Shown piece by piece: positions 16,794 through 24,636 of a stretch of DNA of 64,000 nt. The notes beneath the pieces are model-generated. The model was given only the letters and a program-made list of their open reading frames with translations, was not told the origin of the DNA and did no database searches. Numbering within the stretch: the first letter of the stretch is position 1; each line of letters begins with the position of its first letter. Location of the stretch: contig NZ_NWTI01000001.1 of assembly GCF_002531575.1 (NCBI RefSeq), positions 207,501 to 271,500 on the forward strand, written 5' to 3'. Both the position numbers and the translations under genes were made by a program. This DNA is from Bradyrhizobium sp. Y36 (GTDB lineage: Bacteria; Pseudomonadota; Alphaproteobacteria; Rhizobiales; Xanthobacteraceae).

Positions 16794-18038
16794 ATGAACT
16801 TCGACGATACTCCGCAGGAAGCCGAATTTCGCGCGACCGCCCGCGCCTGGATCGGCGCCAATGCGCCGAAGCAGTACGAGGAGGAGCTGCGCAAATCCTC
16901 GCTCGGCCGCACCGTGCTCAAGAACGCCAACATTCTCGAGGTCGCAAAGGCCTGGCAGAAGAAGAAGGCCGACGCCGGCTGGGCCTGCCTGCATTGGCCT
17001 AGGGAATATGGCGGCCGCGGCTCGTCGCCGATCGAGCGCGTGATCTGGTCGCAGGAGGAGGGTCCGTTCGGCCAGCTCTCCCGCATGTTCATCATCGGCC
17101 ACGGCATGTGCGGGCCGACCATGATGGCGTTCGCGCGCGAGGAGCATAAGCGCACCTATCTGCCGCCGCTCGCCTCCGGCGAAAAGGTCTGGTGCCAGCT
17201 GTTCTCCGAGCCGGCTGGTGGCTCCGACGTCGCAGGACTGCGCACCCGCGCGGAAAAGGATGGCGACGACTGGGTCATCAACGGCCAGAAGATCTGGACC
17301 TCGGGCGCGCATTATTCCGACTACGGCATTCTGCTCACGCGCACCGATCCCACCGTGCCCAAGCACAAGGGCCTCACCATGTTCTTCCTGGACATGAAGA
17401 GCCCGGGCGTCGAAGTGCGGCCGATCAAGCAGGCGAGCGGCGCCTCCGACTTCAACGAAGTCTACTTCACCAATGTCAGGATTCCCGACCATCAGCGCCT
17501 CGGCGAGGTCGGTGACGGCTGGAACGTCTCGCTGACCACGCTGATGAACGAGCGCAGCGCGATCGGCGCGGCGGTCTCGACCGGCTTTCCTGAGTTGTTC
17601 GAGTATTGCTCCAGCCTGATGCTCGACGATGGTCCGGCGATCGAGGATCGCGCGGTGCGCTCGAAGCTCGCGAACTGGGCGGTGAAGGCGAGCGGGCTGA
17701 AATACACCAGCATGCGGGCGATCTCGGCGCTGTCGAAGGGCGAGCGGCCGGGGCCGGAAAACTCCATCGGCAAGCTGGTCGCGGGCTCGATGATCCAGGA
17801 CGTCGCGACCTACGCGCTGGACCTGCAGGGTGCGAACGGGGTCGTCAGCGGCGAGGATGGCGAGCTGGCCGGCCGCTTCCAGGCCATGCTGCTGCGCGCG
17901 CCCGGCACCCGCGTCGAGGGCGGCACCGACGAGATCATGCGGAACATCATCGCCGAGCGGGTGCTGGGCCTGCCCGGCGATATCCGTGTCGACAAGGACG
18001 TGCCGTTCAACAAGATCCCGACGAAGGGAAGAAATTAG
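16794..18038 (+). CDS. Acyl-CoA dehydrogenase, 414-residue type (paralogue 1)
   Basis: A 414-residue acyl-CoA dehydrogenase: N-terminal helices, flavin-binding middle with WCQLFSEPAGGSDVAGLRTRAEKDGDDWVINGQKIWTSG-type sequence (start quoted in part: WCQLFSEPAGGSDVAGLRTR), and C-terminal VEGGTDEIMRNIIAERVLG. The canonical catalytic Glu of the EGT motif aligns with a glycine; a Glu sits one residue earlier in this copy only. The next gene is a close full-length paralogue. It probably dehydrogenates an acyl-CoA with FAD, passing electrons to electron-transfer flavoprotein; the chain type is unknown. Confidence 0.88.
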   Translation: MNFDDTPQEAEFRATARAWIGANAPKQYEEELRKSSLGRTVLKNANILEVAKAWQKKKADAGWACLHWPREYGGRGSSPIERVIWSQEEGPFGQLSRMFIIGHGMCGPTMMAFAREEHKRTYLPPLASGEKVWCQLFSEPAGGSDVAGLRTRAEKDGDDWVINGQKIWTSGAHYSDYGILLTRTDPTVPKHKGLTMFFLDMKSPGVEVRPIKQASGASDFNEVYFTNVRIPDHQRLGEVGDGWNVSLTTLMNERSAIGAAVSTGFPELFEYCSSLMLDDGPAIEDRAVRSKLANWAVKASGLKYTSMRAISALSKGERPGPENSIGKLVAGSMIQDVATYALDLQGANGVVSGEDGELAGRFQAMLLRAPGTRVEGGTDEIMRNIIAERVLGLPGDIRVDKDVPFNKIPTKGRN

Positions 18039-18040
18039 CC

Positions 18041-18137
18041 GTCATTCCGGGGCGATGCGAAGCATCGAACCCGGAATCTCGAGATGAGTCACTAACCTCT
18101 AGATTCCGGGTTCGCTCTTCGGGCGCCCCGGAATGAC
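18041..18137. repeat. Family A palindromic repeat, copy 5
   Basis: Starts three bases after the stop of the second dehydrogenase gene and ends 18 bases before the next start. Together with copies 3 and 4 it places one family A element before each dehydrogenase gene. Confidence 0.9.
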
Positions 18138-18155
18138 AGAAAGAAAGAGGCCGCC

Positions 18156-19400
18156 ATGAATTTCGACGACACCCCGCAGGAAGCCGCATTCCGCGAGACC
18201 GCGCGCAAATGGATCGACGCCAACGCGCCGAAGGAGTTCGAGGAGGAGCTTTCAAAATCCTCGCTCGGTCGCATCCGGCTCGCCAAGCATGACATGGTCG
18301 AGGTCGGCAAGGCCTGGCAGAAGAAGAAGGCTGAGGGCAATTGGGCCTGCCTGCACTGGCCGAAGGAATATGGCGGCCGCGGCGCGACGCCGATCGAGAA
18401 GGTGATCTGGCAGCAGGAGGAGGGCGTCTACGGCAAGCTGACGCAGCCGTTCCAGATCGGCGAGGGCATGTGCGGTCCGACCGTGATGGCGTTCGGTAGC
18501 GAGGAGGCCAAGCGCCGCTATCTGCCCAAGCTTGCCTCGGGTGAGGAGATCTGGTGCCAGCTGTTCTCCGAGCCGTCCGCCGGCTCCGACGTCGCGGGGC
18601 TGCGTACCCGCGCGGAGAAGAAGGGCGACAACTGGGTCGTCAACGGCCAGAAGATCTGGACTTCGGGCGCGCATTATTCCGACTACGGCCTTTTGATCGC
18701 GCGCACCGATCCAAACGTGCCCAAGCACAAGGGGCTCACCATGTTCTTCCTGGACATGAAGAGCCCGGGCGTCGAGGTGCGGCCGATCAAGCAGGCCAAC
18801 GGCATGCAGGAATTCAACGAGGTCTATTTCACCGACGTGGTGATTCCGGACAGCCAGCGGCTGGGCGCCGTCGGCGAAGGCTGGAGCGTGTCGCTGACCA
18901 CGCTGATGAACGAGCGCATGTCGATCGGCGCGCGGCTTGCGACCGGCGTGCCTGAGATGTTCGAGTTCTGCTCCAATCTGATGCTGGAGGAGGGCTTGGC
19001 CATCGACGATCCCGCGGTGCGTTCGAAGCTTGCGAGCTGGGCGGCGAAGTCGAACGGGCTGAAATTCACCAGCTATCGCACCATCTCGGCGCTGTCGAAG
19101 GGCGAGCGGCCGGGACCGGAGAACTCGATCGGCAAGCTCGTCTCCGGCATGATGCTGCAGGACATCGCGACCTACGCCATGGACCTGCAGGGTGCGGCCG
19201 GCGTGCTGACCGGCAGTGACGAGGAGACGGTGCAAGGCCAGTTCCAGCAGATGCTGCTGTCCTCGCCCTCGATGCGCATCGCTGGCGGCACCGATGAGAT
19301 TCTGCGCAACATCATCGCCGAGCGCGTGCTCGGCCTGCCCGGCGACATCCGTGTCGACAAGGACGTGCCTTACAACAAGATCCCGACCAAGGGGCGGTGA
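18156..19400 (+). CDS. Acyl-CoA dehydrogenase, 414-residue type (paralogue 2)
   Basis: Same length as the preceding gene and highly similar throughout (MNFDDTPQEA start, KIWTSGAHYSDYG, KGLTMFFLDMKSPGVEVRPI, NIIAERVLGLPGDIRVDKDV). The C-terminal motif reads IAGGTDEILRN, so neither the canonical catalytic Glu nor the shifted Glu of paralogue 1 is present. The base must come from elsewhere, or this copy is the non-catalytic partner of a heteromer. The pair is a tandem duplication that includes the upstream family A repeat. Confidence 0.88.
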   Translation: MNFDDTPQEAAFRETARKWIDANAPKEFEEELSKSSLGRIRLAKHDMVEVGKAWQKKKAEGNWACLHWPKEYGGRGATPIEKVIWQQEEGVYGKLTQPFQIGEGMCGPTVMAFGSEEAKRRYLPKLASGEEIWCQLFSEPSAGSDVAGLRTRAEKKGDNWVVNGQKIWTSGAHYSDYGLLIARTDPNVPKHKGLTMFFLDMKSPGVEVRPIKQANGMQEFNEVYFTDVVIPDSQRLGAVGEGWSVSLTTLMNERMSIGARLATGVPEMFEFCSNLMLEEGLAIDDPAVRSKLASWAAKSNGLKFTSYRTISALSKGERPGPENSIGKLVSGMMLQDIATYAMDLQGAAGVLTGSDEETVQGQFQQMLLSSPSMRIAGGTDEILRNIIAERVLGLPGDIRVDKDVPYNKIPTKGR

Positions 19401-19421
19401 ACTCACGTCTCGCGGTATCTC

Positions 19422-19518
19422 GTAGGGTGGGCAAAGCGAAGCGTGCCCACCATATGCAGATGCGTCGGGGTTAGTCTGTCGGCGGGCACGACGCTGCGCG
19501 TCTTTGCCCGCCCTACGA
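19422..19518. repeat. Family B palindromic repeat, copy 2
   Basis: Opens GTAGGGTGGGCAAAGCGAAG and closes with the inverted TTTGCCCGCCCTACG arm; separates the last dehydrogenase from the nitroreductase gene. Confidence 0.87.
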
Positions 19519-19540
19519 AGAGAAGAGCGCGAGCTGATCC

Positions 19541-20239
19541 ATGGACGCAAAAGTCAACCAGAACGACCGCATCGGCGTGCTCGAAGAGCTGCTCAACGAG
19601 CGCTATTCCGTCCGCGCCTTCCTGCCCAGGCAGGTCGACCGCGCCACCATCGAGCACGTGCTGACCACCGCGCAGCGCACCGCGTCCTGGTGCAACAGCC
19701 AGCCCTGGCAGGTCGTCATCGCCAGCGGCGAGGCCAAGGAGCGCTTCCGCAAGGCGATCTACAAGGAGGCCTCAGGCGGACTTGGCGACGACTACGACTT
19801 CACGCCGCCGCGTGAATATGTCGGCGTCTATCTCGACCGCCGCCGCGAGAGCGGTTTCCAGCTCTACAACACGCTCGGCATCGCCCGCGGTGACAAGATG
19901 GCGTATGCCAAGCAGGCGCTGGAGAATTACAATTTCTTCGGCGCGCCGCATGTCGCCATCATCCACACCAACGAGCCGCTCGGCATTTACGGTGCGATCG
20001 ATTGCGGTGCCTATGTCAGCAATTTCATGCTGGCCGCGCAGGCGCTCGGCCTCGGCACGATTCCTCAAGCCGCCCTCGCGCGCCATTCCGGCCTGATCCG
20101 CCGCCACTTCAGCCTGCCCGACGACCGGCGCGTCGTCTGCGGTATCTCGTTCGGCTACGCCGACCACGCCCACAAGGTCAACAGCTACCGCACTTCGCGT
20201 GCGAGCGTGGCTGACACCGTGACCTTCGTGGACGAGTGA
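19541..20239 (+). CDS. Nitroreductase-family FMN oxidoreductase
   Basis: A 232-residue nitroreductase fold protein. The N-terminal RYSVRAFLP and TASWCNSQPWQVVIASG segments form the FMN phosphate site, and the C-terminal GISFGYADHAHKVNSYRTSRA is typical. Members use NAD(P)H to reduce nitro groups, quinones or enones; the substrate here is unknown. It ends the run of plus-strand degradation genes and may act on an enone or quinone intermediate (inference). Confidence 0.87.
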   Translation: MDAKVNQNDRIGVLEELLNERYSVRAFLPRQVDRATIEHVLTTAQRTASWCNSQPWQVVIASGEAKERFRKAIYKEASGGLGDDYDFTPPREYVGVYLDRRRESGFQLYNTLGIARGDKMAYAKQALENYNFFGAPHVAIIHTNEPLGIYGAIDCGAYVSNFMLAAQALGLGTIPQAALARHSGLIRRHFSLPDDRRVVCGISFGYADHAHKVNSYRTSRASVADTVTFVDE

Positions 20240-20265
20240 TCGAGGACGCAATCGTTCAGATGCGC

Positions 20266-20293
20266 GAAGGCGGCCGTGGAAACGGCCGCCTTC
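20266..20293. terminator. Bidirectional hairpin terminator between convergent genes
   Basis: Perfect 12-bp stem GAAGGCGGCCGT / ACGGCCGCCTTC closed by a GGAA tetraloop, between the convergent nitroreductase and ecfG genes. No clear U-tract on either side. Confidence 0.65.
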
Positions 20294-20324
20294 ATCCTTG
20301 TCTCAATCCGTTTGACGCCGGCCG

Positions 20325-20873
20325 TCAGCCGCCGCTGCCGCCGATCACGGCCCGCACGGTCTCGTCCGGGCCGAAATCCTCGGCGCCATCGACATAGAGC
20401 AGCGCGGCGAGCTTCGAGCGCGCACGGTTGACGCGGCTCTTGATCGTGCCGACGGCGCAGCCGCAGATCGAGGCGGCGTCCTCGTAGGAGAAGCCGGAGG
20501 CCCCGACCAGAATCAGCGCTTCACGCTGATCCTGCGGAAGCTTTTCGAGCGCCGTGCGGAATTCCTCGAACTCGAGATGCGCGTTCTGCGACGGCTGTGT
20601 CTTCAGCGTCTTGGCGTAATTGCCCTCGGCGTCCTCGACCTCGCGCCGCCGCTTGCGATAGTCCGAGCGAAACAGGTTGCGCAGGATCGTGAACAGCCAC
20701 GCCGGCAGATTGGAGCCGGGCTGGAACGAGTCGATGTTGGCGAGGGCGCGGAGCAGCGTCTCCTGCACCAAATCGTCGGCGCGGTCCGCATTGCCGCTGA
20801 GCGAAATGGCGAACGCGCGCAAGCTCGGCACGGCCGCCAGGATGTCGTTACGCAGGGAGTCCGTGAGAGGCAT
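20325..20873 (-). CDS. ecfG: General stress response sigma factor EcfG
   Basis: A 182-residue ECF sigma factor that directs the alphaproteobacterial general stress response. Region 2 is near residues 15-80 (DDLVQETLLRALANIDSFQPGSNLPAWLF) and region 4 near 105-165 (LPQDQREALILVGASGFSYEDAASICGCAVGTIKSRVNRAR). It has no C-terminal extension, as usual for this group. Its ATG overlaps the nepR stop by one base (TAATG), so translation is coupled. NepR holds it inactive until phosphorylated PhyR, encoded divergently, takes NepR away (established mechanism). Confidence 0.95.
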   Translation of the reverse strand: MPLTDSLRNDILAAVPSLRAFAISLSGNADRADDLVQETLLRALANIDSFQPGSNLPAWLFTILRNLFRSDYRKRRREVEDAEGNYAKTLKTQPSQNAHLEFEEFRTALEKLPQDQREALILVGASGFSYEDAASICGCAVGTIKSRVNRARSKLAALLYVDGAEDFGPDETVRAVIGGSGG

Positions 20874-21106
20874 TAATCCCTCCCATTGTTGTTGTCGTTG
20901 GATCCGCCCTCATCGCCCAATTGGGGTGTGGCCCCCGGCGCATCAAGCTTCTTGATCAGTTCGGCGAACCGATCTGGAACCCCCTGTCGTACGACATCGT
21001 CGTACATGGCGCGCAACTGATGGCCGATCCGGGATTGAATCTCCGGAGTGAGCCCTCCCTTGCCGGGGGTCGTGCTTCTGCTGGCTTGAGACTTGAGATC
21101 TTTCAT
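20873..21106 (-). CDS. nepR: Anti-sigma factor NepR
   Basis: A small acidic/polar protein, 77 residues from the ATG at 21106 (a GTG at 21118 would add four). The core LTPEIQSRIGHQLRAMYDDVVRQGVPDRFAELIKKL is the conserved NepR helix pair that wraps around EcfG or PhyR (positions about 19-53; the C-terminal tail GDEGGSNDNNNGRD is disordered). It lies exactly between phyR and ecfG in the canonical order. A longer form from 21205 is possible but its extra residues do not look like the family. Confidence 0.92.
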   Translation of the reverse strand: MKDLKSQASRSTTPGKGGLTPEIQSRIGHQLRAMYDDVVRQGVPDRFAELIKKLDAPGATPQLGDEGGSNDNNNGRD

Positions 21107-21222
21107 GACCTGTTCCACGTTTCCCCGAGTTAAGTGACTGTAAATTCGAGAAGTTTTCTCAACCGGGAGCCGTTCCCTGGATAGGCACAATTCCAGGTTC
21201 GACAAAAAGTTCCCGGTTGGGG

Positions 21223-21247
21223 GGAACTTTTCTTGGCCTGAGGCGTA
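21223..21247 (+). promoter_or_regulatory. EcfG-like promoter upstream of phyR
   Basis: GGAAC at 21223-21227, 17 bases, then GTA at 21245-21247. The EcfG consensus is GGAAC-N16/17-GTT, so the -10 differs in one base. It faces phyR and would give autoregulation. Two further GGAAC words on the minus strand (21209-21213 and 21172-21176) face nepR-ecfG but lack a well-spaced GTT. Confidence 0.5.
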
Positions 21248-21316
21248 AACAGCCCAGCAGGGGAACCCGGGCCCCCCGCGTCACGCAAGGCCGGCCCGAA
21301 GATGAATGGAGTGGGG

Positions 21317-22123
21317 ATGTCCCGTTCACAGCTCGTTGCTGAACACTTGCCGTTGTTGCGCCGGTATGCGCGCGCCCTGACGGGCAGCCAGGCATCCGGC
21401 GACGCCTATGTCGCAGCCATGTTGGAAGCCATGCTGGGAGATCCCAGCGTGCTCGATGAGAGCCATGGGCCGCGCGCCGGCCTGTTTCGGCTGTTCACCC
21501 AGATCTGGAATTCGGTGTCGGTCAACGACGATTCGGAGGTGACCACCCTGCCGATGCCGCCCGAGCGGCGGCTGTCGAACATCACGCCGCTGCCGCGGCA
21601 GGCCTTCCTGCTGCTGTCGCTGGAAGGGTTCTCGGAAGAGGAAGTCGGCTACATCCTCGGCACCGACGTCGCCGAGACGCGGCGGCTGGCGGATGCCGCG
21701 GGGCGCGAGATGGCGGCCGAGATCGCCACCGACGTGCTGATCATCGAGGACGAGACCTTCATCGCCATGGACCTCGAGAGCCTGGTGAAGAATCTCGGCC
21801 ACAATGTCGTCGGCGTCGCGCGCACCCATGCCGACGCGGTGGCACTGGCCAAGAACAAGCGGCCCGGCCTGATCCTCGCCGACATCCAGCTCGCCGACGG
21901 CTCGTCGGGTCTGGACGCCGTCAACGAGCTGCTGCGCACCTTCGAGGTGCCGGTGGTGTTCATCACCGCCTATCCCGAGCGCTTCCTGACCGGCGAGCGT
22001 CCAGAGCCGGCGTTCCTGATCTCGAAGCCGTTCCAGCCTGCGATGGTGTCGGCGGTGGCGAGCCAGGCGCTGTTCTTCCAGCGCAACTCGCGCAACCGCA
22101 CGCCGAAGGCGCCGGCGGCGTAA
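21317..22123 (+). CDS. phyR: Anti-anti-sigma response regulator PhyR
   Basis: A 268-residue response regulator. An EcfG-mimicking sigma-like domain (residues 1 to about 125) precedes a receiver domain (about 138-255) with acidic pocket E144/D145, phosphoacceptor D189 in LILADIQLADG, T217 and K237. On phosphorylation by stress-sensing HWE/HisKA2 kinases it opens and binds NepR, freeing EcfG. I start at MSRSQL (21317) because GGAG lies upstream and the length then matches the family; an ATG at 21302 is possible. It is divergent from nepR-ecfG. No cognate histidine kinase gene is in the window. Confidence 0.95.
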   Translation: MSRSQLVAEHLPLLRRYARALTGSQASGDAYVAAMLEAMLGDPSVLDESHGPRAGLFRLFTQIWNSVSVNDDSEVTTLPMPPERRLSNITPLPRQAFLLLSLEGFSEEEVGYILGTDVAETRRLADAAGREMAAEIATDVLIIEDETFIAMDLESLVKNLGHNVVGVARTHADAVALAKNKRPGLILADIQLADGSSGLDAVNELLRTFEVPVVFITAYPERFLTGERPEPAFLISKPFQPAMVSAVASQALFFQRNSRNRTPKAPAA

Positions 22124-22156
22124 GGCTCCGACGGGCCGATATCCAGCCAACGATTG

Positions 22157-22188
22157 ATCCGGCGTGCTGCAAGGCGCGCCGGATTTTT
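22157..22188 (+). terminator. Intrinsic terminator of phyR
   Basis: ATCCGGCG (22157-22164) pairs with CGCCGGAT (22177-22184) and is followed by a run of T. Confidence 0.7.
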
Positions 22189-22265
22189 CGTGCCGTCCGC
22201 CGCGCTTGACGGCTATCGAATTCGCCGCTCATACCTCGTGCATTGATGCCAATCGGAGACGCGCC

Positions 22266-22880
22266 ATGGACCAGCAGCTGCTCGATCGCCTTGCCATCCG
22301 CGATCTCGTCGAGAACTGGGCGGTCTGGCGCGATGCCGGGGACTGGGAGCGCTTTGCCACGGTCTGGCACGAAGAGGGCTGGATGTCCGCCACCTGGTTT
22401 CAGGGACCGGCGCGGGAATTCATGCGCGTCAGCCAGGAGGGCTTTGCCAGGGGCGTGCGCATCCTGCATTTCCTCGGCGGCACCAGCATCGACCTCGCCG
22501 GCGAGCGGGCCATCGCCCAGACCAAGATGACGATCTCGCAGCGTGCTCTCGTTCACGACGTGCTCTGCGACGTCGTCTGCACCGGACGCTTCTACGACTT
22601 CCTGGAGAAGCGGCAGGACCAATCAGGAAACGGAAAATGGGGCATCGTCCGTCGCCAGCCGATCTACGAGAAGGACCGGATCGACCCGGTCGATCCCGCG
22701 GCAGAGCTTAAGCTCGACCAGAAGGCGCTCGCCGCGCTGCCCGAGGGCTACCGGCACCTCGCCTACATGCAGGAACTGATCGGCTACAAGGTCAAGCGCG
22801 ACATGCCGGGCCTGATCGGGCCCGAGGTCGAGAAGCTCTATGGTGAGGGACGGGACTGGCTGGCGGGGAAGGCGACGTAG
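22266..22880 (+). CDS. SnoaL-like (NTF2-fold) domain protein
   Basis: A 204-residue protein whose first 140 residues (LLDRLAIRDLVENWAVWRDAGDWERFATVWHEEGWMSATWFQG) fit the SnoaL-like/ring-hydroxylating dioxygenase beta-type cone fold, with a C-terminal helical tail. Such proteins are dehydratases, isomerases or binding proteins; no specific function can be read. GGAG at 22255-22258 supports the ATG at 22266. It stands alone between the phyR terminator and a secreted-protein gene. Confidence 0.75.
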   Translation: MDQQLLDRLAIRDLVENWAVWRDAGDWERFATVWHEEGWMSATWFQGPAREFMRVSQEGFARGVRILHFLGGTSIDLAGERAIAQTKMTISQRALVHDVLCDVVCTGRFYDFLEKRQDQSGNGKWGIVRRQPIYEKDRIDPVDPAAELKLDQKALAALPEGYRHLAYMQELIGYKVKRDMPGLIGPEVEKLYGEGRDWLAGKAT

Positions 22881-22925
22881 GCCGCAGACGGAGTCGGCGT
22901 GTGTAGCTCGTCTTCTGGAAATGGC

Positions 22926-23786
22926 ATGAAACTGGTTTCCGTTCTGGCGTTGGCCGCTTGCGCCGTCATCTCTCCCTCGGCCGTCCAGGCGCTTGACTGC
23001 GCGAAGGCATCTCTGCCGGCGGAGAAGCTCATCTGCGCTTCTCCGGAGGCGAGGCGGGCCGACGAGGCGATGAGCGTCGCCTATTTCGCGTTGTTGCGCC
23101 GGACGACGGATCCCGACTTCCGCGAAGCGCTCATACGCAGTCAGCGACGGTGGATTGAGGCCCGTTCACGCGGTGTTCCGAGAATTGAAGGGGAGCAAGA
23201 GGAGGAGGCTGACGACCGCAAGGTGCTGTTGAAGATCACCAGGGATCGCCTCAATTTCCTCAAGGGAAACGAGCCCATCCGCACGATGGAGCAGCAGCGG
23301 AAAATCGCGTCTAAAGAAAGCGGCGGGCCGTTTGCAGGCTATGAAGGTCCCTGCGGATTCATGCCTCCGCGCTATGGTCATTGGGAGTATGCCTGCTGGA
23401 TTACCACGCATCGCCAGCACAACGGCCGAATCTGTAGCGTTGGGATGGAGTGGGCCTCCGGTCACACCACCGAGCGACGGCTTGTCAGTGTTACGACGAA
23501 CGGCGAACCCAGACCGGTCGCGAGTTGCTACACTGGCTATGCGGGATTGGTCTGCCCCGACCCGGAAAACATTGCCAGCGTTGGACCCGCCGCTCACTGG
23601 AACACGAACCCTCAGATATCTTTCGGTGATTTAGGTCCACCGCGGGCTGGCAGTCTCACGAAATACGATCCTGAAGGCCCGGCAGGATTGGATGAGCCAT
23701 GGATGCAAGACTGCCTATTCGCTCCAAACTACCCTCCGCCAGATGTGAGCCGACCTAATCCGGCTCCGGCCGAGAAGAACCGGTAG
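22926..23786 (+). CDS. Secreted protein with N-terminal LprI-like domain
   Basis: A 286-residue exported protein. A signal peptide (MKLVSVLALAACAVISPSA, cleavage near VQA) is followed by an LprI/DUF1311-like segment with paired cysteines (LDCAKASLPAEKLICASPEARRADEAM). The C-terminal half (from about residue 120) has five or more cysteines and resembles nothing I recognise. LprI-like domains occur in lysozyme inhibitors and uncharacterised envelope proteins, so a periplasmic role is likely. GC content and codon use appear slightly lower in GC than in the neighbours. Confidence 0.75.
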   Translation: MKLVSVLALAACAVISPSAVQALDCAKASLPAEKLICASPEARRADEAMSVAYFALLRRTTDPDFREALIRSQRRWIEARSRGVPRIEGEQEEEADDRKVLLKITRDRLNFLKGNEPIRTMEQQRKIASKESGGPFAGYEGPCGFMPPRYGHWEYACWITTHRQHNGRICSVGMEWASGHTTERRLVSVTTNGEPRPVASCYTGYAGLVCPDPENIASVGPAAHWNTNPQISFGDLGPPRAGSLTKYDPEGPAGLDEPWMQDCLFAPNYPPPDVSRPNPAPAEKNR

Positions 23787-23828
23787 TCTCTGCCGGTTCG
23801 TAAGGCAGATACCCCCAGACAAAAGTAA

Positions 23829-23857
23829 GGCGCGACTGGCATCACCACAGTCGCGCC
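23829..23857 (+). terminator. Hairpin after the LprI-like gene
   Basis: GGCGCGACTG (23829-23838) pairs perfectly with CAGTCGCGCC (23848-23857). A second GCCGGC / GCCGGC pair lies at 23865 and 23891. No strong U-tract. The rest of the gap to 24061 holds only an A/T-rich patch near 23941. Confidence 0.5.
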
Positions 23858-24060
23858 CTACGTCGCCGGCTTATGGGGCAGGGGGGAATAGCCGGCTGTT
23901 GAGACGACTCCTGTCTGCGCGAGTCGTTCCGCGCCTTGCGAAATTTTTTTGGGGGCTGCCGTCGTTGTCACACACGGTTAAGTGATCGTAACGGCCAAGA
24001 ACCCCCGGTCCTCTGCCCGCGTTGTTCCCGTGATCGCCATGGGGCGAGGGACCAATAGCC

Positions 24061-24513
24061 ATGTCACAGATTCACAAGGCATTTTTAGGCGCCGTCGCGA
24101 TTGCTGCTACGCTCGGTGCGGTGCAATTGGCCTCCGGTCACGATCTGGCCGACCGCTGGCAGGCGGTCGCCGATGTGCACAGCCACAGCTTGAGCTACGC
24201 GCCAAGCCCTAATGTCACAAGCCCGAACGTCACAAGCCATAACGTCAATCGTGCCGGCAAGGCCGACCGCCTTGCCGAACGCAAGCAGGCCGCGGTTCCC
24301 ACCCGCACCGTCTCGATGCGGCTGAACGACCTCGCCGACACCTCGGTGCTGTTGCGGGTCCCCGCGGTGATCGAGACCGGTAACGCCAAGCCGCCGGTGC
24401 TGCTCCAGAACCAGAACAAGGTGCGCACCAGGCCGACGATCGCCTGTGAGCCGATGGTCAGCTCGCTGACCGAGGTCGCAAAGCTGCTCCAGCCCGGCCG
24501 TTGCGTGACCTGA
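24061..24513 (+). CDS. Small exported protein of unknown function
   Basis: A 150-residue protein with a weak signal or membrane anchor (FLGAVAIAATLGAVQLASG). An internal repeated stretch (NVTSPNVTSHNV, residues about 51-62) is encoded by three near-identical 15-base units at about 24211-24245. A C-terminal region of normal composition contains two cysteines. I recognise no domain. It may be a lineage-specific periplasmic protein. The following gap to htpG carries a sigma-70/32-like promoter. Confidence 0.65.
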   Translation: MSQIHKAFLGAVAIAATLGAVQLASGHDLADRWQAVADVHSHSLSYAPSPNVTSPNVTSHNVNRAGKADRLAERKQAAVPTRTVSMRLNDLADTSVLLRVPAVIETGNAKPPVLLQNQNKVRTRPTIACEPMVSSLTEVAKLLQPGRCVT

Positions 24514-24570
24514 TCTGCGGCCCCTGCCGGGCCAGGCCTCCTTCCGCCGGAGGATGGCTGTTCACGTCCA

Positions 24571-24599
24571 CTTGATCCTTCTTCCGCTCGCGTTATATC
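24571..24599 (+). promoter_or_regulatory. Promoter of htpG (sigma-70/RpoH-like)
   Basis: CTTGATC (TTGATC at 24572-24577), 16 bases, then TATATC at 24594-24599, about 38 bases before the htpG ATG. The CTTGA -35 also suits heat-shock sigma factors. Confidence 0.5.
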
Positions 24600-24636
24600 C
24601 CGGGTTTCTTCCCCTTCGTTTTGACCGGGTAAACGC

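Noticed and set aside
8033..20239. Complete ferulate degradation pathway
   Set aside because: A feruloyl-CoA synthase-like ligase is present, but no vanillin dehydrogenase or ring-cleavage gene is in the window, so the substrate remains open.
21209..21213. EcfG promoter for nepR-ecfG on the minus strand
   Set aside because: GGAAC is present but the 16-19 bases that follow lead to ATT/TTG, not GTT; kept only as a remark.
23967..23985. TGTCACA followed by CGTA, resembling an ECF41 promoter before the gene at 24061
   Set aside because: The spacing is 14 bases, not 16, and the -10 is CGTA; no ECF41-type target follows.
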